A DNA stretch of 64,000 nt from Paenibacillus_AB hodogayensis (GTDB lineage: Bacteria > Bacillota > Bacilli > Paenibacillales > NBRC-103111). Within the stretch, counting starts at the first letter, position 1. Every line of letters starts with the position of its first letter. The stretch is from NCBI RefSeq assembly GCF_039536325.1, contig NZ_BAAAYO010000021.1:62001-126000 (forward strand), in the 5' to 3' direction. The position numbers and the translations under genes are program-made. Shown here in pieces: positions 1-8,482 of this stretch. Below the pieces are notes generated by a model, which was given only the letters and a program-made list of their open reading frames with translations, did no database searches and had not been told where the DNA came from.

Positions 1-1
1 G

Positions 2-433
2 GGCGACGTGCCGTACTTGAGCGGCAAGGCCTTCATCGCGTACGATTCGTTCCGTAAGAAAGCGTACCGTCTGCGAACGGACGAAACCGTTCCCCTTCGG
101 CTTTCGCGATTCGAAGCGGCTTTGTTCCTGATTGTGCCCGCAACCAGGCCGTTTACCGCTATCGGGCTTACCGACAAGCTTGTCGCTTCCGATGCCGTAC
201 TGGAGACGGAACATGGGGGAAGCGCGGTTAAGGTGCTTCTCAAGGATGGCGGCGTCTTCTCGTTCGTCTCCGAGCGGAAGCCGACCCAAGCATTCGTGGA
301 CGAACTGCCCGCAGCTGTCGAAGAAGCGGACGGTGAGGTCGGCTTATATACGGTCGTTTGCCCGGTGAAAACGTCGGAGGCGGCCAAAGACAACCCGGTA
401 ACGATGGTAACGGAAGTTCGGATCGAGTTTTGA
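2..433 (+). CDS. C-terminal end of a Sip1/raffinose-synthase-like (GH36-type) glycosidase, partial
   Basis: The reading frame is open to the left edge, so only the last ~143 residues are present. The fragment has the look of the C-terminal beta-sandwich of Sip1-related alpha-galactosidases: a stretch around ALFLIVPATRPFTAIGLTDK resembles the phrase these enzymes carry where the domain ends (a value-type 'P..pfapiGL.DK' segment), followed by a hydrophilic beta-rich tail. A GTG at 8 could be read as a start but has no ribosome binding site and would give a domain with no catalytic part, so I treat it as internal. It is convergent with the AraC regulator and only 18 bases from it. Family assignment is by eye from the tail only; another carbohydrate-active enzyme is possible. 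Confidence 0.45.
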   Translation, partial: GDVPYLSGKAFIAYDSFRKKAYRLRTDETVPLRLSRFEAALFLIVPATRPFTAIGLTDKLVASDAVLETEHGGSAVKVLLKDGGVFSFVSERKPTQAFVDELPAAVEEADGEVGLYTVVCPVKTSEAAKDNPVTMVTEVRIEF

Positions 434-451
434 GGGACGACGCTCGGGACC

Positions 452-1348
452 CTACTTCTCGATCCGCAAGGAATGCGTCGAAGCGGCGCTGCAGCTCTGG
501 CGGTATTCGTTGGGCGTCATGCCGACAAGCAGCTTGAATACGCGAATGAAATAGCTGCTTCCTTCGAAGCCGGTATCGCGGGCGATCGTCTCGATTGTTT
601 TGCGGGTTTGGCTGAGCAGGGCGGACGCTTTCTCAATGCGGACTTTGCGCAAATATTGCATCGGCTGCAGGCCGGTTTTCATATGAAACGTGCGGCAGAA
701 ATGATACCGGGACATGCCGGCGCTGGCGGCCAATTCTTCCAGCGTGAGCGGCAGGGCGTATTGGGACTGCATCAGTTGGATGGATCGGCGGATCGGCTCG
801 GGCGTATGTTCCATCTGGACGACCTTGCGTCCTTCGGCGATTCGCTGCATTTCCATGACGAACCGGTACAGCTCCGACGAGATGGCGAATTTGTCGAAGT
901 CCCGATTATTGTAAATATGGGCGTACAGTCTGCTTATGCATAACATCGGTTCGGGGTGGTCCTGGAACGAAATGACGGGTCCAAACAGCTGGATGAGCGA
1001 GTTCCAGTGGCGAATCGCATCCTCGCCCTGAACGGCGATGAATAGAAACTCCCAGTTTCCGTCATTCTCGTCGAAGTAGTAGACGTGATCGCCCGGAACG
1101 GTGCATAGAAAACCGCAATCTTTCGGTACGACGTACTCCCGGTTCCGATAACGGATGACGCCTTGGCCGGACAAGGTGAATTGAAAAACGGCTCCGTCTT
1201 CGGCCTGCCGCTTCAAGCCGTCCCACCGGTACGAGGAAGAATCGACGTACTCCCAGCCGATGGCGATCAGGCGAAGGCTGTCCGACATCGGGGTCAAATA
1301 CCGTGTATAGAACGACTGACGTTCCAACGGTTCATGAGGGAAGCGCAA
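452..1348 (-). CDS. AraC family transcriptional regulator with cupin-type N-terminal sensor domain
   Basis: About 298 residues. The N-terminal ~160 residues form an AraC-binding (cupin) type domain that probably senses a sugar; the last ~100 residues are two helix-turn-helix units, with SAGMSRYHFCRTFHMKTG in the first and the typical IARDTGFEGSSYFIRVFK / GMTPNEYR signature in the second. I favour the TTG at 1348, preceded by AAAAGGGTG about 9 bases upstream; the frame is open to a GTG at 1432, and an ATG at 1288 would clip the sensor domain. It is divergent from the sugar-binding lipoprotein gene at 1547, which it most likely controls. This regulator/binding protein arrangement is common in carbohydrate loci of Paenibacillaceae. 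Confidence 0.88.
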   Translation of the reverse strand: MRFPHEPLERQSFYTRYLTPMSDSLRLIAIGWEYVDSSSYRWDGLKRQAEDGAVFQFTLSGQGVIRYRNREYVVPKDCGFLCTVPGDHVYYFDENDGNWEFLFIAVQGEDAIRHWNSLIQLFGPVISFQDHPEPMLCISRLYAHIYNNRDFDKFAISSELYRFVMEMQRIAEGRKVVQMEHTPEPIRRSIQLMQSQYALPLTLEELAASAGMSRYHFCRTFHMKTGLQPMQYLRKVRIEKASALLSQTRKTIETIARDTGFEGSSYFIRVFKLLVGMTPNEYRQSCSAASTHSLRIEK

Positions 1349-1436
1349 AATAATGCACCCTTTTCGAAATTTCGTTGTATTGTTAAGAACCATTGTAACG
1401 GATATTCTGGATATAGCAATGATAATCTCCACAAAA

Positions 1437-1450
1437 TGAAACCGCTTCCT
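1437..1450 (+). promoter_or_regulatory. possible catabolite-responsive element (cre)
   Basis: TGAAACCGCTTCCT matches the CcpA box consensus TGWAANCGNTNWCA at all but two positions near its right end. It sits between the divergent AraC gene and the sugar-binding protein gene, where glucose repression of the locus would act. Short motif, so chance occurrence is possible. Confidence 0.35.
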
Positions 1451-1546
1451 TGATGCGGAGGCGCAAACGGTTCAAGAAACGGCAAAATAGTGTTATTGCA
1501 TGAGACAATACCGCAACGAATATCGGGGGCAACTAGGAAAGGTAGG

Positions 1547-2878
1547 ATGAATATGAACAAAAAAAGCTCGATAATGCTGATCGCCGGCTCGCTGCTGCTG
1601 GCCGCATGCTCGGACGGAGGAGGGCAGGCCCAAGTCGGCAACAAGGCGGGGACGGACGAGAATAAAGAAACGGTCGTCAGTAAGGAACCGGTCGAGCTAG
1701 TGTTTTACGACGGGGTATCGGACTACACGGAAGAGCGGTTTATGAAGGAGATCGGCGAGCCGATCAAGAAGAAATTCCCGAACGTAACGCCGAAATTTTC
1801 TCCGTACACGAAGCTTACGCAAGTGCAGGACTTGATCTCGGCAGGCCAGGCGCCCGATATTATTTTCGCATCGAGCGGAATGTTTAACGACGTTATCAAC
1901 AAGTACAGCATGCAAACCGATATTATGCCGCTCGTTCAAAAGTACAAATACGATTTGACCAAAATCGATCCGGTGTCGGTCGACATGATGAAGGAAATTT
2001 CCAAAGGAGGGATGTATGCGCTTCCGACCCTGATGTCGCCGTCGCCGATTTACTACAACAAAGACATTTTCGACAAGTTCGGGGTGCCTTACCCGAAAGA
2101 CAACATGACATGGGACGACTTGTATGACCTCGCGAAGAAGGTGACCCGCAAGGACGGCAATCAGCAATATTACGGCTTTATGGTATCGTTCCAGCATTTG
2201 ATGGTGCGTAACCAATTCTCGCTCAATATGGTCGATCCGGCGACGGAGACGTCGTCGTTTGCTGACGCGAAGTGGAATAAGATGACGTCGAACATTTCCC
2301 GCTTCTACGAGCTGGACGGCGTTCAGCCGAATCAGCAGAAGCTGGGAGCCGCCCAGCAGCGAGTCATGTTTACGAAGGAAAAGTCGCTGGCCATGTGGAT
2401 GCCCGTCAGCACGCTGCTGACCGGACAGGAACTGGAAGGCATGAATTGGGACATGGCGCAATTCCCCGAATTCAAAGAGCTGCCGGGGGTAGGTCCGCAG
2501 CCGTACCCGATTTCCTTCTACATCACGACGACGAACAAGCATCGGGACCAATCGTTCGAGGTAATCGCTTATTTGGCTTCCGAGGAGTACCAGCTGCCGA
2601 TGGTGAAGCAGGGCCAGTTCCCGACCGCGTTGACGAACGAGACGCTGCGCAATTCGTTCGGACAGGAGACCGCCATGTATAAAGGGAAAAACGTTAAAGC
2701 AATGCTGCCCGGCAAATACGCGAAGGCGTCCGCGTTCACGAAGTTCAACAACTTGGCGCGCAACCAGCTGCAAGGGGCGCTGGAAGCAAATGTCCTGCAG
2801 AAGCAGGATTTGAACACAGCGCTGCGCGAAGCGGAGGAGAAGGCGAATAACGCGATCAAAGCGGAGAAGGCCAAGTAG
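1547..2878 (+). CDS. sugar ABC transporter substrate-binding lipoprotein (family 1)
   Basis: 443 residues. Starts with a lipoprotein signal peptide: charged MNMNKKSS, a hydrophobic run and lipobox LLAAC, so the protein is anchored outside the membrane on the conserved Cys. The body is a family 1 extracellular solute-binding protein: ELVFYDG opening strand, GQAPDIIFASSG, and PSPIYYNKDIFDKFGVPYP, the phrase in which these proteins place a ligand-facing Tyr. The start at 1547 has AGGAAAGG upstream; the open frame reaches back to 1490 without a better signal. No permease genes follow: the next genes are glycan-acting enzymes. It must borrow permeases encoded elsewhere or serve as a sensor partner. 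It resembles the second binding protein at 33963-35324 (same closing phrase DLNTALREAEE / DLNTALRTAGE), so the two loci are paralogous in part. Confidence 0.9.
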   Translation: MNMNKKSSIMLIAGSLLLAACSDGGGQAQVGNKAGTDENKETVVSKEPVELVFYDGVSDYTEERFMKEIGEPIKKKFPNVTPKFSPYTKLTQVQDLISAGQAPDIIFASSGMFNDVINKYSMQTDIMPLVQKYKYDLTKIDPVSVDMMKEISKGGMYALPTLMSPSPIYYNKDIFDKFGVPYPKDNMTWDDLYDLAKKVTRKDGNQQYYGFMVSFQHLMVRNQFSLNMVDPATETSSFADAKWNKMTSNISRFYELDGVQPNQQKLGAAQQRVMFTKEKSLAMWMPVSTLLTGQELEGMNWDMAQFPEFKELPGVGPQPYPISFYITTTNKHRDQSFEVIAYLASEEYQLPMVKQGQFPTALTNETLRNSFGQETAMYKGKNVKAMLPGKYAKASAFTKFNNLARNQLQGALEANVLQKQDLNTALREAEEKANNAIKAEKAK

Positions 2879-3001
2879 ATCAGCAGACCAGGCAGACCAG
2901 GCAGACCGAGTAAAGTCCTGTTCGCGTTTACGTCAATGCGCGGGCCTTATCGGCCCCGGTCTGGCGCGAAGCACAACGCAGGTTGAAGAGGAGCGGCACT
3001 T

Positions 3002-4078
3002 ATGACCATTAAACCAATCCGACATATTGTCGTGTACAAGGATGAGCAGTACAATACGTTTCCGAGTGTCGTGCAAAACAAAGACGGCGGGTTCGTCGCC
3101 GCATTCCGGCAAGCGCCCGACCGTCTCGATACGTATGGACTCGAGCACATCGACCCGTCGTCCAAAGCGGCGATTGTCGTATCCCGGGACGGAACCGGAT
3201 GGAGCGGCCAACCTTCCGTGCTGTACGACGATTTTTTTTGCGGCGTGCAGGATCCTTGCTTGAACGTTCTTCGGGATGGCACGTTATTGGCAACGCTGTT
3301 CATGTGGAAAGTCGCGGACCGTGCCGATGCGGAGGATCGAGCCGATTATACCCATCCGGTCTTCGACAAGTGGATAGCCAAACCGGTGGGCAGTTATACG
3401 GTGCGTTCGACAGACGGGGGGCAAACCTGGGACCGTCCGGTTGCCGTCGGAATCGAGAACGTATTTATTCGCGGCAACTGCGTCGAGACGGATGACGGAG
3501 CCTTGCTGGCTCCGTTCTACGGTCATGCGGACGGCTTATGGCGCGTTGTGGTAGGGAGAACGGACGATCTCGGCAAAACATGGTCGGTACATGCCGAGAT
3601 CGCTCCCGAGGAAGGCTACGGTTTTTTCGAACCGAACTTATACCGCACGCCGTCCGGTAAGCTGGTCCTGTTCACCCGCTGCCACAAAAGCAAGCCCGAG
3701 CCGGGGGACGGTCAAGCGGCTTTTCCGCTCGTGACGGCCGAATCGGCTGACGGAGGGCTTACTTGGAGCCGCCCGGTCCGGCATCCGATTTATTCGCCGA
3801 GCCCTTTTCATGCGCTCCGGCTTGCGGACGGGAGGGTGCTTCTTAGCTACGGCTACCGGTTCCGCCCATTCGGCATCCGGGCTCTCGTCCTGAATGCCGA
3901 ATGCGAGGGGGTGGAGCAGGCGGAAGAGGTGGTGCTTCGCGAGGACGGACACGGCTCGGATATCGGCTACACGAGCGCCGTTCAACTGGAAGACGGCCGC
4001 GTGCTCGTCATGTACTACTATTCCGAGCCGGGCGAACGGCACCGGTATATCGCGGGAACGATTCTGGAAGTTCAATGA
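3002..4078 (+). CDS. Asp-box beta-propeller protein of the sialidase superfamily, cytoplasmic
   Basis: 358 residues, no signal peptide. Three Asp-boxes are visible: RSTDGGQTW, RTDDLGKTW and ESADGGLTW, which mark blades of a six-bladed sialidase-type propeller. The opening blade reads TFPSVVQNKDGG where true sialidases have the FRIP arginine, so the first arginine of the catalytic triad is not there; I infer a glycosidase or lyase of the superfamily acting on a non-sialic substrate, not a proven sialidase. ATG at 3002 follows GAAGAGGAG. It lies 120 bases after the binding-protein gene, in the same direction and probably the same transcript, so it likely processes the imported oligosaccharide. 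Automatic pipelines would name it exo-alpha-sialidase. Confidence 0.75.
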   Translation: MTIKPIRHIVVYKDEQYNTFPSVVQNKDGGFVAAFRQAPDRLDTYGLEHIDPSSKAAIVVSRDGTGWSGQPSVLYDDFFCGVQDPCLNVLRDGTLLATLFMWKVADRADAEDRADYTHPVFDKWIAKPVGSYTVRSTDGGQTWDRPVAVGIENVFIRGNCVETDDGALLAPFYGHADGLWRVVVGRTDDLGKTWSVHAEIAPEEGYGFFEPNLYRTPSGKLVLFTRCHKSKPEPGDGQAAFPLVTAESADGGLTWSRPVRHPIYSPSPFHALRLADGRVLLSYGYRFRPFGIRALVLNAECEGVEQAEEVVLREDGHGSDIGYTSAVQLEDGRVLVMYYYSEPGERHRYIAGTILEVQ

Positions 4079-4146
4079 ATAAGCTCGAACCGTACGCTCA
4101 TGTATTGACCGGGTATCTAAATCGGAATAAACGAGGAGGAATCGGA

Positions 4147-5679
4147 ATGAAGGCGGCTTTCATGCAACGGGTTTCGTTTGTCGCGGCTGCGGTTTCGTTA
4201 TGGTTATTCGTTGTTCTTCTTACTCCCGCAGGTACGGCGCTCGCCGAGGTGCGGCATACGAACTTATCCGACGTTACGGTAGCGGGGGCCTCGGGCAGCC
4301 TCCAGCCGTATTTTCCCGATATCGTCAAAGCGGGCAACGGCGATCTGCTCGTCGTCTACTACTGGTCCGACAGCCATGTCGGCGGCAACGGCAAAATCAT
4401 GATGAAGCGGAGCACGGACGGTGGAGCTACTTGGGGCGCGGCGCAAACGGTAATTGACACAACCTACGACGACCGCGATCCTTCGATTGCCGCTTTGGCG
4501 GACGGGACGCTTCTCGTCTCGTGGTTCACCTACAACGGGGGACCGATCGATGTCCGGGTTATCCGCAGTACGGATAACGGAGCCACTTGGGGGAGTACGG
4601 TCACGGTAGGGACGAACATGCCGTGGGCGGCGACTTCGTCCAAAATCATCGAGCTGTCGAACGGCGATCTGCTTATCCCGCTATACGGCCCCGGCTCCGG
4701 CAATCAGCAAGCTACCGTCGTGCGGAGCACCGATCAAGGGGCGACATGGCCGTCCTCGTCGGAAACGGTCATGGGCTATTCGTACGGCAGCCATCTGGTG
4801 GAACAGGCGATCGCCGAACTGGAGAACGGACACATTCGCGGGCTCATTCGGGCATCATCCGCGGACAATCTGGCTTACGAAGCGAATTCTTACGATTATG
4901 GCGTCTCGTGGGATCCTCCCGTCAAGCTGGATGTCAAAATGCACGCCCCGGAGCTGTTCCGTATTCCCGGAGACGATCGAATATTCCAAGCGTGGAGCGA
5001 ATATCAGCACCCGATCGGCGGCCGTCCGGTCGTGGTTAGGATGGGTCATCTGGGAGAAGCTTGGAACGCTTCGCAAAGCCGGCTGTTGTACTCGAACAAG
5101 CAAACGTCCGATATGGGCTATTCATCCACCGTTTTGTTGGAGGACGACGTTTTGTTTACCGTCTATTACGATTCGCAGAAGCAGACGATTGGCGGCACGT
5201 ATTCCAAGATCGGCGATTTCGAAGGGGATTTCGGCGTCAAGATGGATTTGGCGGGAATGGTCCGGTCTTCCGCGATTACGGTGACGACGGATATGCAATA
5301 TACGGACCCGAACAATCCGGCGACCGGTCCGCAAGGAGCGCTGGACGGGAACATCGCGTACGGCAGCTCGGCATTCAAAAATGCGGCGGCGACAGCCGGT
5401 TCCCCATCGACGTACAAGATCGATTTGCAGGGCAGCCATACGATCCGCGCTTTAGGCGTTTTGCTGAAGGTAGGCTATGCGGAAACCGCGGACGTGAAAG
5501 TGTCGCCGGATGGAATCCACTGGGAAACCGTACAAACGTATGCGAACGCGAACATGAGTCACGTCGATTATAAATATTTCGATTCCGGCATTCCGATCCG
5601 GTATGTTCAAGTAACGGTAACGGCGTCGTCGGGATGGGCCGGACTAAACGAAATCCAACTGTTTGAGCTTGTTCCTTGA
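4147..5679 (+). CDS. secreted Asp-box beta-propeller enzyme with C-terminal discoidin (F5/8C) domain
   Basis: 510 residues. Signal peptide at residues 1-33 ending in ALA, so exported. Residues ~40-370 form an Asp-box propeller with RSTDGGATW, RSTDNGATW and RSTDQGATW repeats. The first blade reads YFPDIVKAGNGD, again without the FRIP arginine of sialidases. Residues ~390-510 are an F5/8 type C carbohydrate-binding module ending with the typical YVQVTV...GLNEIQLFEL. ATG at 4147 has GAGGAGGA upstream; a longer open frame back to 3901 overlaps the preceding gene and is not the start. Together with its cytosolic relative it suggests that the same polymer is cut outside and its products finished inside. 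Confidence 0.8.
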   Translation: MKAAFMQRVSFVAAAVSLWLFVVLLTPAGTALAEVRHTNLSDVTVAGASGSLQPYFPDIVKAGNGDLLVVYYWSDSHVGGNGKIMMKRSTDGGATWGAAQTVIDTTYDDRDPSIAALADGTLLVSWFTYNGGPIDVRVIRSTDNGATWGSTVTVGTNMPWAATSSKIIELSNGDLLIPLYGPGSGNQQATVVRSTDQGATWPSSSETVMGYSYGSHLVEQAIAELENGHIRGLIRASSADNLAYEANSYDYGVSWDPPVKLDVKMHAPELFRIPGDDRIFQAWSEYQHPIGGRPVVVRMGHLGEAWNASQSRLLYSNKQTSDMGYSSTVLLEDDVLFTVYYDSQKQTIGGTYSKIGDFEGDFGVKMDLAGMVRSSAITVTTDMQYTDPNNPATGPQGALDGNIAYGSSAFKNAAATAGSPSTYKIDLQGSHTIRALGVLLKVGYAETADVKVSPDGIHWETVQTYANANMSHVDYKYFDSGIPIRYVQVTVTASSGWAGLNEIQLFELVP

Positions 5680-5705
5680 GAACGGCAGGAAGGCGGACGC
5701 AATCC

Positions 5706-6869
5706 ATGAAACCACGCAGCAGCATCCAAGTAGCGGCTTACTACTTCCCGAATTATCATCCCGACCCGAGAAACGCAAAGTGGCATGGAGCCGGTTGGAC
5801 CGAATGGGAGCTCGTCCGAAAGGCGACTCCCCGTTTCCCCGGACACGTTCAGCCGAAAGAGCCGCTCTGGGGGTATGAGGACGAATCCGACCCGCTCGTA
5901 ATGGGCAACAAGATCGATGCCGCCGCAAGCCATGGAATCGATGCGTTCCTATTCGACTGGTATTGGTATGAGGACGGTCCATTCTTGCAGCGGGCCCTGG
6001 AACAAGGCTTTCTGAAGGCGGCCAATAACGATAAGCTGAAGTTCGCCCTGATGTGGGCGAATCACGATTGGCAGGACATTCACCCGGCTACACGGAGCCG
6101 GCCGTATAAGACGCTTGCGTCGGGAGCGGTTTCGAAGAATGCGTTTCTCGCGGCATGCGAGCACATCGTCCACACCTATTTCAGCCACCCGTCTTACCTT
6201 CGGGTGGACGGGAAGCTGTACTTTTCCGTCTACGAGCTGATGAGTTTGGTTGCCGGTCTTGGATCGATCGACGAGACGAGGGAGGCACTCGGGCAATTCC
6301 GGGACATGGTGCGCCAGGCGGGACTCGGCGAGCTTCATTTGAACGCGGTCGTTTGGGGTGTGCAGCTATTGCCCGGCGAGAAGGAAGTGACGAACCCGGC
6401 CCATATGCTCCGCACGCTCGGCTTTGATTCGGTTGCCTCCTACGTATGGATTCATCATCATAAGCTGGAGACATTTCCGGAAACGCGTTATGCGACCATT
6501 CGCGAAAAATCGAAGCAAACGATGGAAACGTTATCCGGTCAATACGATCTCCCTTATTATCCGAACGTAACGATGGGGTGGGATAGTTCCCCGAGGACCA
6601 TTCAGTCGGACCGATTCGATAACTTGGGGTATCCGTATATGCCTCTGCTAGGCGACAATACTCCTGAGCAATTCGAGCTGGCGCTTCGGGAAGCGAAGGC
6701 GTTTCTGGAGCGGAGAAACGATGCCGGCACGGTGCTATGCACGATCAACGCCTGGAACGAATGGACGGAAGGCAGCTATCTGGAGCCGGATACCGTGCAT
6801 GGCACGGCTTACTTGCAAGCGGTAAGGAACGTATTCGGAACGGAACGGAGCGGTTGCGGCATTTATTAG
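5706..6869 (+). CDS. GH99-like (WbsX-type) glycoside hydrolase domain protein
   Basis: 387 residues, no signal peptide. The sequence carries the hallmark phrases of the GHF99-like/WbsX family: AAYYFPNYHPD at the start, GWTEWELV, FDWYWYEDGPFL, FALMWANHDW and, near the end, INAWNEWTEGSYLEPD. WbsX proteins occur in O-antigen and rhamnan/mannan loci and are TIM-barrel glycosidases related to endo-alpha-mannosidase. ATG at 5706 is preceded by AGGAAGGCGG. It is 26 bases after the secreted propeller and probably in one transcript with it. The last residues (after AVRNVFG) look abnormal and the following sequence is a fragment of another gene in a different frame, so the 3' end may have been altered by a deletion. 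Confidence 0.8.
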   Translation: MKPRSSIQVAAYYFPNYHPDPRNAKWHGAGWTEWELVRKATPRFPGHVQPKEPLWGYEDESDPLVMGNKIDAAASHGIDAFLFDWYWYEDGPFLQRALEQGFLKAANNDKLKFALMWANHDWQDIHPATRSRPYKTLASGAVSKNAFLAACEHIVHTYFSHPSYLRVDGKLYFSVYELMSLVAGLGSIDETREALGQFRDMVRQAGLGELHLNAVVWGVQLLPGEKEVTNPAHMLRTLGFDSVASYVWIHHHKLETFPETRYATIREKSKQTMETLSGQYDLPYYPNVTMGWDSSPRTIQSDRFDNLGYPYMPLLGDNTPEQFELALREAKAFLERRNDAGTVLCTINAWNEWTEGSYLEPDTVHGTAYLQAVRNVFGTERSGCGIY

Positions 6870-7233
6870 CATTGAGGACTATGGAGCCGATATTCTGTTG
6901 TCCGGCAGCAGGGCGGATTCCATCCGTATAGACCGGTCGAGATTTCTGAGCGGAGGGCAGAAGAAGGACGGCTCTTTGCTGGCCAACATCCATCTCGGAA
7001 CGACCGGCGACCATGTGTCGATCACCGGCAGCGAGTTCGAGCCGCACGGCAATCCCGCCGTAAGCCGGAACGTGTTCGGGGGCGCGGAGCTGTCAAAGGT
7101 AGCGTAAGCGGATGCCATTTCGGAGGGAGCACGCTGCCATCGATTGCCGTTGGTCCGGCAACACATGGGCCAAAGGAGCTACGCTGACCGCCCCCGGCAC
7201 GCCCGATACGTGGGCCAGCGAAGGGGATTTGTA
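6870..7233 (+). pseudogene. decayed fragment of a parallel beta-helix (pectate-lyase-like) protein
   Basis: One frame continues from about 6850 with AFISIEDYGADILLSG then DSIRIDRSRFL, NIHLGTTGDHVSITGSEF and SRNVFGGAELSKV, a ladder of 'I.I..S.F' rungs typical of right-handed parallel beta-helices. The frame is lost at 7107, but KGSVSGCHFGGSTLPSIAV follows in the next frame and DCRWSGNTWAKGATL in the third, ending at a TAG at 7231. So the C-terminal third of a beta-helix protein survives with two frameshifts and no start. Probably a lost polysaccharide lyase/hydrolase of this glycan locus. Confidence 0.55.
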
Positions 7234-7261
7234 GCAGCGAGCAGCATATTCGAAATAGAAC

Positions 7262-7300
7262 AATCCCGTCACCGCGATTGCCGTGGTGACGGGATTTTTA
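7262..7300 (+). terminator. rho-independent terminator of the glycan locus
   Basis: AATCCCGTCACC and GGTGACGGGATT form a perfect 12-bp stem with an 11-base loop, followed by a T run. It closes the plus-strand locus that starts at 1547. Confidence 0.85.
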
Positions 7301-7351
7301 TAATGTTAAGAAGCCCGGTCAGGTTTGTTTGGAGAGGCTTTTCCGCTTTGC

Positions 7352-8146
7352 TTAATTCCCGCCGTTCCGGATATAGCCTTTTCGCTTATGAAAAGAAAGC
7401 GAACGGTAGCTGAGCCCCAGCTTCCGAACCTTCGAATCGGACAAAGCGGCCGGACTGGTAAACAGGCTTTTATTCAGCGCGCTCTTCAAGCGGACTTTAC
7501 CGGGACTGCCCGAGTATACATAATTGCCGTAAGTCTCGAATTCCGAAAATCCGAATTGTTTTTTTCGGTTTATGCTTTGGATGATCGCGTGGTACCACTT
7601 CGTTCCATGCCGGGCTTCGATCTTCTGTTTGAGCGACTGGAGCTTCGTCTTGTCGAACAACATGTAGTGCGTCACGAAGGAACGGGGGCGAGGAGCTTTT
7701 TTGCCAAGCAGCTTGCGGTATGTGGCGAAATACTCCGGCTGACTCCAGTTTCGGCAATAAAACACGTGTTTGCCGTCCTCGACGAACCGGTGAGGGCGGA
7801 TGAGCACCGTGTCGGCATCCATGACCAGATAACGGCGCTGCCCTACGATGGAGCTGCTCCCCAGCTTCAGCAGCTGCTGGTACAACCAACCGGATCTTTC
7901 CCATCTCTTGGAGCGGTAGACGATATGCTGTTTGCGCAGAGGGAGGATGCTGCCTTCGTGGACGAACGTACAGCCTTTGCGTTTGCAGACCGCTTTAATT
8001 TTCTCGTCACCGGGTGCCACTACGAAGATGCGGCCGATCGGGTGCATCACATGCTTCCTTACACCGTCGATCACGTGGGGAAGTGTACCCAAGTCTTTGG
8101 CGATAGCCGGAATGACTACGTCGATTTTGACTCCATCGGTTGGCAC
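7352..8146 (-). CDS. DUF6492 family protein, glycosyltransferase-like
   Basis: 264 residues. Opens with KIDVVIPAIAKDLGTLPHVI, the nucleotide-sugar-binding style start of GT-A-like proteins, and has a DAD motif in RYLVMDADTVLI (residues ~106-115), the metal/sugar-nucleotide site in GT-A folds. These features, with FVVAPGDEKI and FVTHYMLFDK, match the DUF6492 family, often found near spore coat or capsule genes; no activity is proven. GTG start at 8146 with AAAGGAGC 9 bases upstream. No membrane segment. Monocistronic, convergent with the glycan locus. Confidence 0.75.
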   Translation of the reverse strand: MPTDGVKIDVVIPAIAKDLGTLPHVIDGVRKHVMHPIGRIFVVAPGDEKIKAVCKRKGCTFVHEGSILPLRKQHIVYRSKRWERSGWLYQQLLKLGSSSIVGQRRYLVMDADTVLIRPHRFVEDGKHVFYCRNWSQPEYFATYRKLLGKKAPRPRSFVTHYMLFDKTKLQSLKQKIEARHGTKWYHAIIQSINRKKQFGFSEFETYGNYVYSGSPGKVRLKSALNKSLFTSPAALSDSKVRKLGLSYRSLSFHKRKGYIRNGGN

Positions 8147-8482
8147 CTGTAAATCCGCTCCTTTTTATTAGACGAATGATTCCCTATGATATGCAGATGG
8201 GATAAACTTTGATACGGCTAGCTTTATTAACAGCGCCGTTCCTAGACTGTGCCCGAATCGGAAGGCGGGGGAGCGAGCGGAAGGAACGCTACATCCCAAG
8301 CTGCGACTCAATTCCTGGATTATGGAGATGATATGGATGTGTCTGTTGTGAAGTGGTGATCTCGTTTATATAAAATCATAAATTTATTTATATATTTCTT
8401 TAAAATAACTAATTTGTTTTATAGATAATGCGAGCTTAGAATAACCTAGAGATCACAATAATAAACCAGGGGGTTGCTTATC
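8147..8482. other. AT-rich intergenic region before the MFS gene
   Basis: 336 bases without a coding frame. The right 120 bases are very AT-rich and must hold the promoter for the exporter; an AGGGGG ribosome binding site is at 8468-8473. I see no clear operator. Confidence 0.5.

Noticed and set aside
1697..2773. long minus-strand frame opposite the binding-protein gene
   Set aside because: Arg/His/Leu-rich antisense shadow; the plus-strand gene has signal peptide and family motifs.
2880..2912. short direct repeats (AGACCAGGC type) after the first binding-protein gene
   Set aside because: Three near copies of 9-10 bases only; no hairpin or regulatory meaning visible.
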